Below, piece by piece: positions 4,594 to 10,749 of a stretch of 10,749 nucleotides of DNA (position 1 is the stretch's first letter; every line of letters starts with the position of its first letter). The translations under genes and the position numbers were made by a program. The stretch covers positions 1 to 10,749 of the forward strand of contig JBDHSU010000136.1 in assembly GCA_039808325.1 (NCBI GenBank), given 5' to 3'. The notes under the pieces were generated by a model. That model was not told the origin of the DNA. It made no database searches and saw only the letters and a list, made by a program, of their open reading frames with translations. The stretch is from JAFKKS01 sp039808325 (GTDB taxonomy: Bacteria; Pseudomonadota; Alphaproteobacteria; Rhizobiales; Xanthobacteraceae).

Positions 4594-6522
4594 GTGCCCT
4601 TGATTCGAAGTCCTTTCCGCATCGGCGGACTTGCCGCCGGCATGCTCGCCGCCGTCCTTGTCTTCAGCGCCGCCCGATCCGAGGAGCCGCAGTGGCGGCA
4701 CGGCGTTTCGCTGTTCGGCGATCTTAAGTACCCGGCCGGCTTCAAGCATTTCGACTACGTCAACCCGGACGCGCCCAAGGGCGGCACCGTGCGGCTCGGC
4801 GCGACGGGGACATTCGACAACCTCAACGTCGTGGTCTCCTATGTCAAAGGCAATCTCGCCGCGAATATCGGCGTCATCTACGACAGTCTGATGGAAAGCT
4901 CGCTCGACGAGCCGTCGACCGAGTATGGCCTCGTCGCCGAAGCGGTCCGCTATCCGGACGATTTCTCGTCGGCGACGTTTCGTCTGCGGCCGCAGGCAAA
5001 GTGGCACGACGGAAAGCCGATCACCGCCGACGATGTCATCTATTCGTTCGAGGTGTTGAAGAAGAACAGCCCCCAACTCGCCGCCTACTACAACCATGTC
5101 GTCAAGGCGGAGAAGAGCGGTGACCACGAGGTCACCTTTACCTTCGACATCAAGGGCAATCGCGAACTGCCGCAGATCTTGGGGCAGATCACGGTTCTGC
5201 CGAAACATTGGTGGGAGGGGACCGATGCTCAGGGCCGCAAGCGCGATGTCGCCGCCACGACGCTGGAGATACCGCTCGGATCCGGCCCCTACCGCGTGAA
5301 GAGTCTCGAGCCCGGCCGCTCCATTACGTTCGAGCGCGTGGCCGACTATTGGGCCAAGGACGTCAACGTCAATGTCGGGCGCAACAACTTCGACGAGATC
5401 CGCTACGACTATTTCCGCAACACCGACGTGATGCGTGAGGCGTTCAAGGCGGGCCAACTCGATTTCCGGCTGGAGAACAGCGCCAAGGACTGGGCGACCG
5501 CCTACGATTTTCCCGCCGTGCGAGAAGGGCGCGTCCTGAAAGAAGAATTCCCGATCCGCAATATGGGCTTGATGCAATCCTTCGCGTTCAACATCCGGCG
5601 CGCGAGGTTCGCCGACCCGCGCGTGCGCGACGCCTTCAACTATGCGTTCGACTTCGAGGAGATGAACAAGCAGCTCTTCTATAGCCAGTATTTCCGCATC
5701 GACAGCTACTTCAAGGGCACGGAGCTCGCCTGGAACTGGCGGCCGGAACCCGGCACCGAAGCGACGGCCGCGGCGGCCGTGCCGGCGGCGGCTTCCGGCC
5801 TGCCCGAGGGGCAGGAACTCGCGATTCTTGAAACCGTGCGCGATAAGGTGCCGCCGGAGGTCTTTACCAAGCCCTACAAGAATCCGGTCAACGGCAATCC
5901 GCAAAATGTGCGCAACAATTTGCGCGAGGCGCTGCGCCTGCTGAAGGAAGCCGGCTGGGAGGTTCGCGACCGCAGGCTCGTCAACGTCAAGACCGGCGAG
6001 CCGATGACGGTGGAGGTGCTGCTCTCGGAGCCCACCTTCGAGCGTGTCGCGTTGTTCTACAAGCCGTCGCTGGAGCGGCTTGGCATCCAGATGACCGTGC
6101 GCACCGTCGACGACGTGCAATACGAGAACCGGCTGCGCAATTGGGACTACGACATGATCGTCGCGTCCTGGGCACAGTCGCTCTCGCCCGGCAATGAGCA
6201 GCGCGCCTACTGGGGCTCCGCAGCGGCCGATCAGCCGGGGTCTCGAAACTATGTCGGCATCAAGAATCCGGCCGTCGATACGCTGATCGACCGCATCATC
6301 TTCGCCAAGGATCGCGCCGAGCTCGTCGCCGCGACGCGCGCGCTCGACCGGGTCTTGATGTGGAACCACTACGTCGTCCCGCAGTGGACCTACGGCAAAT
6401 CGCGCACAGCGCGCTGGGATCGTTTCGGCCGCCCGCAGAAGATGCCGGTCTATGGCGCGTCGGCTTTCCCCGCGATCTGGTGGTGGGACGCGGCGCGCGC
6501 CGCCAAGGTGGGTACGCCGTAG
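4594..6522 (+). CDS. yejA: YejA-like periplasmic peptide-binding protein, first copy (probable Sec export)
   Basis: A family 5 extracellular solute-binding protein of the YejA/COG4166 type, which binds peptides in the periplasm and hands them to the YejBE permease. The start is uncertain: GTG at 4594 has GGAG 7 bases upstream, TTG at 4600 is an alternative, and no ATG fits. From GTG it has 642 residues. The signal peptide is at 1-29 (basic RSPFR, then a hydrophobic run to FSAARS) with no twin arginine. The YejA hallmark FGDLKYPAGFKHFDYVNPDAPKGG region is at 41-64. Family 5 features follow: RLRPQAKWHDGKPITADDVIYSFE, PLGSGPYRV and ARFADPRVRDAFNYAFDFE. An Ala-rich insertion near 388-403 is absent from the second copy. 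It ends in TAG, whose G begins the next gene's GTG, so the pair is translationally coupled. Relatives in E. coli, Brucella and Sinorhizobium act in peptide and microcin-type antibiotic uptake. Confidence 0.93.
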   Translation: MPLIRSPFRIGGLAAGMLAAVLVFSAARSEEPQWRHGVSLFGDLKYPAGFKHFDYVNPDAPKGGTVRLGATGTFDNLNVVVSYVKGNLAANIGVIYDSLMESSLDEPSTEYGLVAEAVRYPDDFSSATFRLRPQAKWHDGKPITADDVIYSFEVLKKNSPQLAAYYNHVVKAEKSGDHEVTFTFDIKGNRELPQILGQITVLPKHWWEGTDAQGRKRDVAATTLEIPLGSGPYRVKSLEPGRSITFERVADYWAKDVNVNVGRNNFDEIRYDYFRNTDVMREAFKAGQLDFRLENSAKDWATAYDFPAVREGRVLKEEFPIRNMGLMQSFAFNIRRARFADPRVRDAFNYAFDFEEMNKQLFYSQYFRIDSYFKGTELAWNWRPEPGTEATAAAAVPAAASGLPEGQELAILETVRDKVPPEVFTKPYKNPVNGNPQNVRNNLREALRLLKEAGWEVRDRRLVNVKTGEPMTVEVLLSEPTFERVALFYKPSLERLGIQMTVRTVDDVQYENRLRNWDYDMIVASWAQSLSPGNEQRAYWGSAAADQPGSRNYVGIKNPAVDTLIDRIIFAKDRAELVAATRALDRVLMWNHYVVPQWTYGKSRTARWDRFGRPQKMPVYGASAFPAIWWWDAARAAKVGTP

Positions 6523-8417
6523 TGGCGCCCCGCCATCAAGATGCGAAGCCGGCGACATTCACGCGCCGCGGTGTCTTGACCCTTGCGGCCGGCGCCACGG
6601 CCTTTGCGCGCGGCGCTTGGCCGCCGGCGGCGCAGGCTGCCGCGAACGGTGAAGCGCATGGAATTTCCGCTTTCGGCGACCTGAAATATCCGGCCGATTT
6701 CACGCATTTCGAATATGTCGATCCGAACGCGCCGAAGGGCGGCATCTTTTCGCAGATCGGCCCGGGCATTCAGTACAATCAGTCGTTCCTGACCTTCAAT
6801 TCGCTCAACAGCTTCATCCTGCACGGCGAAGCGGCGCAGGGAATGGAACTCACCTTCGCAAGCCTGATGGCGCGCTCGTCCGACGAACCGGACGCGATGT
6901 ATGGCTTCGCTGCGCGTAGCGTGCAGATTTCGCAGGATAGGACGCAATATCGCTTCGCGATGCGCCCGCAGGCGCGCTTTCACGACCGCTCACCGCTCAC
7001 CGCGCATGACGTCGCGTTTTCGCTCTTAATCCTGAAGGAAAAAGGGTATCCGACGATCGCGCAGCTTCTGCGCGATCTCGAAGGCGCCGAAGCGATCGAC
7101 GATGCGACGGTGCTTGTTCGCTTCGCGCCGAAACGCGCACGCGACGTGCCGCTGTTCGCGGCGTCGCTGCCGATCTTCTCGCGCGCGTTCTACGCCGGCC
7201 GCAAGTTCGACGAGACGACGCTGGAGACGCCGCTCGGCTCCGGCGCCTACAAGGTCGGCCGCTTCGAACCCGGCCGCTTCATCGAGTACGACCGCGTCAA
7301 GGATTGGTGGGGCGAGGCGGTGCCGGCGATCAAGGGCACGAGCAATTTCGACCATGTCCGGTTCGAATATTACCGCGACCGTGACGTCGGCTTCGAGGGG
7401 TTCACCGCCAAGAGCTATCTCTTCCGCGAGGAGTTTACCTCGCGCACATGGGCGACGCGCTACGATTTCCCGGCGATCAAGGACGGGCGGGTGAAGCGCG
7501 AAGTGCTGCCGGACGATACGCCGTCGGGCGCGCAGGGCTGGTTCATCAATACGCGTCGCGATCGGTTCAAGGATCCGCGCGTACGCGAGGCGATGATCGA
7601 CGCCTTCGATTTCGAGTGGACCAACAAGAACATCATGTACGGCTCCTACGAGCGGACGCAGTCGGTGTTCCAGAATTCGGACATGATGGCGCGGGGCAAG
7701 CCGTCGCCGGAGGAACTGGCGCTGCTCGAGCCGTTTCGCGGCAAGGTCTCCGACGAGGTGTTCGGCGAGCCGTTCGTGCCTCCGGTGTCCGACGGTTCCG
7801 GCCAGGATCGTGCGCTGCTGCGCAAGGCGAGCCAGTTGCTGCGCGAGGCGGGCTGGGCGGTCAAGGACGGCAAGCGCGTCGACGCGAAAGGCGAGCATCT
7901 GAAGATCGAGTTCCTCCTGGAGGACCCCTCGTTCCAGCCGCACCACATGCCCTACATCAAGAATCTGGCGACGCTCGGCATCGATGCGACGCTACGGATC
8001 GTCGATCCGGTGCAGTTCCGGGCGCGGCGCAACGATTACGATTTCGACGTCGCGATCCAGCGTTTCAATTTCTCGTCCACGCCGGGGGACTCGCTGCGCA
8101 CGTTCTTCACCTCGCAGGCGGCGGCGATCAAGGGCGCGCAGAACCTGTCCGGCATGGCCGATCCGGTGATCGACGCGCTGGTCGAGAAGGTGATCGCGGC
8201 GGACAGCCGCGCCGCGCTCAATGCGGCCTGCCGGGCGCTCGACCGCGTGATCCGCGCCGGGCGCTACTGGGTGCCGCAATGGTTCAAGGCGACGCACTGG
8301 ATCGCGTACTGGGACGTCTTCGGCCGCCCGCCAAAGAAGCCGCGCTATAGCCGCGGCATCCCGGAAACGTGGTGGTACGATGCCGGGAAAGCTGCAAAGG
8401 TCGAGCGCGCAGGATAA
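6522..8417 (+). CDS. yejA: YejA-like periplasmic peptide-binding protein, second copy (probable Tat export)
   Basis: A second solute-binding protein of the same YejA type, 631 residues from the GTG at 6522. That start overlaps the previous TAG by one base and has AAGG 13 bases upstream. It aligns along its length with the first copy: FGDLKYPADFTHFEYVDPNAPKGG, FAMRPQARFHDRSPLTAHDVAFS, TPLGSGAYKVGRFEPGR, ARRxxDPRVREA-type helix RDRFKDPRVREAMIDAFDFE, and a matching C-terminus ETWWYDAGKAAKV. The two are clearly paralogues but well diverged. Its leader TRRGVLTLAAGATAFA (residues 14-29) has a twin-arginine pattern followed by a moderately hydrophobic run and an AQA cleavage site near residue 39, so Tat export is likely. 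This copy lacks the Ala-rich insertion. Both copies precede the permease genes, implying that they share one transporter with different peptide ranges; this is inference. Confidence 0.93.
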   Translation: MAPRHQDAKPATFTRRGVLTLAAGATAFARGAWPPAAQAAANGEAHGISAFGDLKYPADFTHFEYVDPNAPKGGIFSQIGPGIQYNQSFLTFNSLNSFILHGEAAQGMELTFASLMARSSDEPDAMYGFAARSVQISQDRTQYRFAMRPQARFHDRSPLTAHDVAFSLLILKEKGYPTIAQLLRDLEGAEAIDDATVLVRFAPKRARDVPLFAASLPIFSRAFYAGRKFDETTLETPLGSGAYKVGRFEPGRFIEYDRVKDWWGEAVPAIKGTSNFDHVRFEYYRDRDVGFEGFTAKSYLFREEFTSRTWATRYDFPAIKDGRVKREVLPDDTPSGAQGWFINTRRDRFKDPRVREAMIDAFDFEWTNKNIMYGSYERTQSVFQNSDMMARGKPSPEELALLEPFRGKVSDEVFGEPFVPPVSDGSGQDRALLRKASQLLREAGWAVKDGKRVDAKGEHLKIEFLLEDPSFQPHHMPYIKNLATLGIDATLRIVDPVQFRARRNDYDFDVAIQRFNFSSTPGDSLRTFFTSQAAAIKGAQNLSGMADPVIDALVEKVIAADSRAALNAACRALDRVIRAGRYWVPQWFKATHWIAYWDVFGRPPKKPRYSRGIPETWWYDAGKAAKVERAG

Positions 8418-8450
8418 CTGACGCGCGTTGGCTTCGAACGATCGGACGCA

Positions 8451-9563
8451 ATGGCCGCCTATATCATCCGACGCCTCCTCTTCATGATCCCGACGATCAT
8501 CGGGATCATGCTCGTTTCGTTCGTCGTCGTGCAGTTCGCGCCGGGCGGCCCGGTGGAGCGCGTGATCGCCAAGATCAGCGGCGCCGACACCGGCGCGACG
8601 TCGCGCATCTCGGGCTCGCAGGGCGGCGATTTCGGGCCGCGCGGGCAGTTGCAAGCCGGCGGAGCGGACGGCGTCACCTCGAAATATCGTGGCGCGCAAG
8701 GGCTCGACCCGGCTTTCATCAAGAGCCTGGAGAAGCAGTTCGGCTTCGACAAGCCGGCCTATGAGCGCTTCGCCAAGATGCTGTGGGACTACGCGCGCTT
8801 CGACTTCGGACGCAGCTATTTCCGCGACACCCGCGTTCTCGACATCATCAAGGAGAAGCTGCCGGTCTCCATGTCGCTCGGCATCTGGATGACCCTCCTC
8901 ACCTATCTCATCTCGATTCCGCTCGGCATCCGCAAAGCGATCCGCGACGGGTCGCGCTTCGACATGTGGACCTCGAGCGTGATCATCGTCGGTTACGCGA
9001 TCCCGGGCTTTCTCTTCGCCATCCTGCTCATCATCCTGTTCGCCGGCGGCTCGTTCTTCTCGTGGTTTCCGCTACGCGGGCTGACCTCCGACGACTGGGC
9101 GCTGATGCCGTGGTGGAAGCAGATCCTCGATTACTTCTGGCACTTGACGCTGCCGATCGTCTCGATGTCGCTCGGCGCGTTCGCGACCATGACGTTGCTG
9201 ACCAAGAATTCCTTCCTCGATGAAATCCGCAAGCAATATGTTCTCACCGCGCGCGCGAAGGGTTGCTCGGAAACGCAGGTGCTTTACGGCCACGTCTTTC
9301 GCAACGCGATGCTGATCGTCATCGCGGGCTTCCCCAGCGCTTTCGTCGGGGCGTTCTTCTCCGGCTCGCTGCTGATCGAGACGATCTTCTCGCTCGACGG
9401 GCTCGGGCTGCTCGGCTTCGAAAGCGTCCTCAACCGCGACTATCCGGTTGTCTTCGCCACGCTCTACATCTTCTCGCTGGTCGGGCTCATCGTGAACCTT
9501 TTGTCGGATCTCACCTACACATGGGTCGATCCGCGCATCGACTTCGAGACGCGGGAAGTATGA
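8451..9563 (+). CDS. yejB: Peptide ABC transporter inner-membrane permease YejB
   Basis: The first permease subunit of the Yej peptide importer, in the inner membrane as a partner of YejE and driven by the YejF ATPase. At 370 residues it is close to the E. coli protein and matches it closely: MAAYIIRRLLFMIPT start, VQFAPGGPVE at 27-36, GLDPAFIKSLEKQFGFDKP at 84-102, IPLGIRKAIRDGSRFD at 156-171, PLRGL at 207-211, and C-terminal DPRIDFE at 360-366. About six hydrophobic membrane segments can be seen: 9-29, 139-160, 176-199, 232-251, 285-310 and 335-353. The cytoplasmic EAA loop, which docks on the ATPase, is TARAKGCSETQVLYGHVFRNAM at 266-287. The stretch from about 43 to 83 is Gly/Ser-rich and probably periplasmic. 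The start follows yejA by 33 bases without a clear Shine-Dalgarno. The stop overlaps the yejE start by 4 bases (ATGA). Confidence 0.96.
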   Translation: MAAYIIRRLLFMIPTIIGIMLVSFVVVQFAPGGPVERVIAKISGADTGATSRISGSQGGDFGPRGQLQAGGADGVTSKYRGAQGLDPAFIKSLEKQFGFDKPAYERFAKMLWDYARFDFGRSYFRDTRVLDIIKEKLPVSMSLGIWMTLLTYLISIPLGIRKAIRDGSRFDMWTSSVIIVGYAIPGFLFAILLIILFAGGSFFSWFPLRGLTSDDWALMPWWKQILDYFWHLTLPIVSMSLGAFATMTLLTKNSFLDEIRKQYVLTARAKGCSETQVLYGHVFRNAMLIVIAGFPSAFVGAFFSGSLLIETIFSLDGLGLLGFESVLNRDYPVVFATLYIFSLVGLIVNLLSDLTYTWVDPRIDFETREV

Positions 9564-10749
9564 GCGGCATGGACGTGAAGCTCGACACCAAGCCGTCCGT
9601 GGCGCCGCCGGCGCCTCCCGCCGCCCCGCATGTCGGCGCGCCTGCCGGCGAGGCGGATGTTGCGACGCTCCCGCCGCCGCCGCGCGGGTGGCTCTCGCCG
9701 ATCAACCGGCGCCGCTGGGAGAGTTTCAAGGCCAACCGGCGCGGCTTCTACGCCTTCTGGATATTCCTGGTTCTGTTCGGCATCTCGATGTGCTCGGAAT
9801 TCATCGCGAACGACAAGCCGTTCCTGGTGAAGGTGGATGGGCATTATTACTTCCCCGTCTTTCGCACCTATACCGAGGCGCAACTCGGCGGCGAGTTCGA
9901 GACCGCAGCGGACTATCGCGACCCCTATCTGCAGAAGATCATCGCGGAGAAGAACGGCTTCATGTGGTGGCCGCCGATCCGCTACTCCTACGACACGCAT
10001 AATCTCGATCTGCCGACGCCGGCGCCGTCACCGCCGACCTGGATGCTAAGCGACGCGCAGTGCAAGGCGGTGGCGGAGAAGAAGGGCGGCACCGGCTGCG
10101 CGAGCCTTGAATGGAACTGGCTCGGCACCGACGACCAGGGGCGCGACGTCGTCGCGCGGCTTCTCTACGGCTTCCGCATCTCCGTTCTGTTCGGCTTGGC
10201 GTTGACGCTCGTGTCGTCGTTCGTCGGCGTGCTCGCCGGCGCGGTGCAGGGCTATTTCGGCGGCTGGACCGATCTTCTTTTCCAGCGTTTCATCGAGATA
10301 TGGACGGCGATCCCGGCGCTCTATCTTCTGCTGATTATCTCCTCGGTGCTTGTGCCCGGCTTCTTCGTCCTGCTCGGCATCATGCTGCTGTTTTCGTGGG
10401 TGTCGCTGGTCGGGCTCGTGCGTGCGGAGTTCCTGCGCGGCCGCAACTTCGAATACATCCAGGCGGCGCGCGCGCTCGGCGTCTCCAACTTCACCATCAT
10501 GCTGCGGCATCTGCTGCCGAACGCGATGGTCGCGACCATGACGATGCTGCCGTTCGTGCTATCGTCGTCGGTGATGACGCTCACCGCGCTCGACTTCCTC
10601 GGCTTCGGTCTGCCGCCGGGCTCGCCGTCGCTCGGCGAGCTGCTTTCGCAGGCGAAGGCGAACGTGCAGGCGCCGTGGCTCGGCCTCACCGGCTTCTTCA
10701 CGCTCGCCGGCATGCTGTCGCTCTTGATCTTCGTCGGCGAGGCGGTGCG
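9560..10749 (+). CDS. yejE: Peptide ABC transporter inner-membrane permease YejE (3' end cut by window)
   Basis: The second permease subunit of the Yej importer. The frame is open from the ATGA overlap with yejB to the window end, giving 396 codons. By comparison with E. coli YejE about 15 residues are missing after GEAVR. Recognisable segments include SPINRRRWESFKANRRGFYAFW, SEFIANDKPFLVKVDGHYYFPVF, NWLGTDDQGRDVVARLLYG, the EAA loop QAARALGVSNFTIMLRHLLPNAM near residues 302-324, and LDFLGFGLPPGSPSLGELL. Compared with E. coli it has an N-terminal extension of about 45 residues rich in Pro and Ala, and an insertion just before NWLGTD with Cys168 and Cys180. The ATG at 9560 is used by overlap coupling. 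An ATG at 9569 is a good alternative because GGGAAG lies 10 bases before it. The ATPase gene yejF is expected next. Confidence 0.95.
   Translation, partial: MSGMDVKLDTKPSVAPPAPPAAPHVGAPAGEADVATLPPPPRGWLSPINRRRWESFKANRRGFYAFWIFLVLFGISMCSEFIANDKPFLVKVDGHYYFPVFRTYTEAQLGGEFETAADYRDPYLQKIIAEKNGFMWWPPIRYSYDTHNLDLPTPAPSPPTWMLSDAQCKAVAEKKGGTGCASLEWNWLGTDDQGRDVVARLLYGFRISVLFGLALTLVSSFVGVLAGAVQGYFGGWTDLLFQRFIEIWTAIPALYLLLIISSVLVPGFFVLLGIMLLFSWVSLVGLVRAEFLRGRNFEYIQAARALGVSNFTIMLRHLLPNAMVATMTMLPFVLSSSVMTLTALDFLGFGLPPGSPSLGELLSQAKANVQAPWLGLTGFFTLAGMLSLLIFVGEAV

Noticed and set aside
3697..6558. A 953-residue open frame on the minus strand
   Set aside because: It runs antisense to cycM and yejA in GC-rich DNA. 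Its translation is Arg/Gly/Val-rich without any recognisable domain, while the plus-strand genes have clear family matches.
7026..7946. A 306-residue minus-strand frame opposite the second yejA copy
   Set aside because: It lies fully within a gene with strong homology and has low-complexity Arg/Leu/Ala composition with no motif.
1..10749. CRISPR array, tRNA or rRNA gene, insertion sequence, prophage or defence system
   Set aside because: No regularly spaced direct repeats, transposase-like proteins, terminal inverted repeats or RNA gene signatures were seen. All long genes are explained by housekeeping or transport families.

Overview
The window looks like a chromosomal stretch from an alphaproteobacterium of the Rhizobiales (Hyphomicrobiales), plausibly near the Bradyrhizobiaceae or Xanthobacteraceae. 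The base composition is high in G+C throughout. The gene order membrane-anchored cytochrome c (cycM) / kdsB / pheA is, from general knowledge, typical of that group. A CtrA-type box and a tandem pair of YejA-like binding proteins point the same way. Species cannot be named from the sequence alone.

Layout. (1) Bases 1-989, plus strand: the 3' end of a phosphomannomutase/phosphoglucomutase, followed 5 bases later by a small FlK-like thioesterase. A perfect GC-rich hairpin at 1111-1135 separates them from convergent minus-strand genes. (2) Bases 1155-1762, minus strand: two small genes of unknown function. One encodes an exported His/Arg-rich peptide with two cysteines. The other encodes a 98-residue helical protein whose upstream region carries an excellent match to the CtrA cell-cycle regulator site. 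(3) Bases 1950-3587, minus strand: kdsB then pheA, for CMP-Kdo synthesis (lipopolysaccharide) and prephenate dehydratase (phenylalanine). (4) Bases 3745-4428, plus strand: cycM, divergent from kdsB across a 157-base region with symmetric elements. (5) Bases 4594-10749, plus strand: a Yej-type peptide ABC importer operon with two tandem, diverged periplasmic binding proteins (yejA-1, yejA-2), the permease yejB and the permease yejE. The last is cut by the window edge roughly 15 residues before its expected end. The ATPase gene yejF is expected just downstream but is not visible.

How they work together. The Yej genes form one tightly packed unit: a 1-base overlap between the two yejA genes, a 33-base gap before yejB, and a 4-base overlap between yejB and yejE. 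They should make one inner-membrane peptide importer fed by two binding proteins. By signal sequence, the first looks Sec-exported and the second Tat-exported. In related bacteria YejABEF imports peptides, including peptide antibiotics, and affects tolerance to antimicrobial peptides. The other genes are housekeeping (cell-envelope sugars, aromatic amino acids, respiration).

I saw no mobile element, CRISPR array, tRNA, rRNA or phage feature, and nothing that amounts to a wholly new system. The most interesting items are the CtrA box in front of the unknown 98-residue gene, the Sec/Tat split of the tandem YejA pair, the symmetric divergent promoter region between kdsB and cycM, and the small Cys/His/Arg secreted peptide. 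No gap between genes exceeds 300 bases; the longest is about 187 bases.
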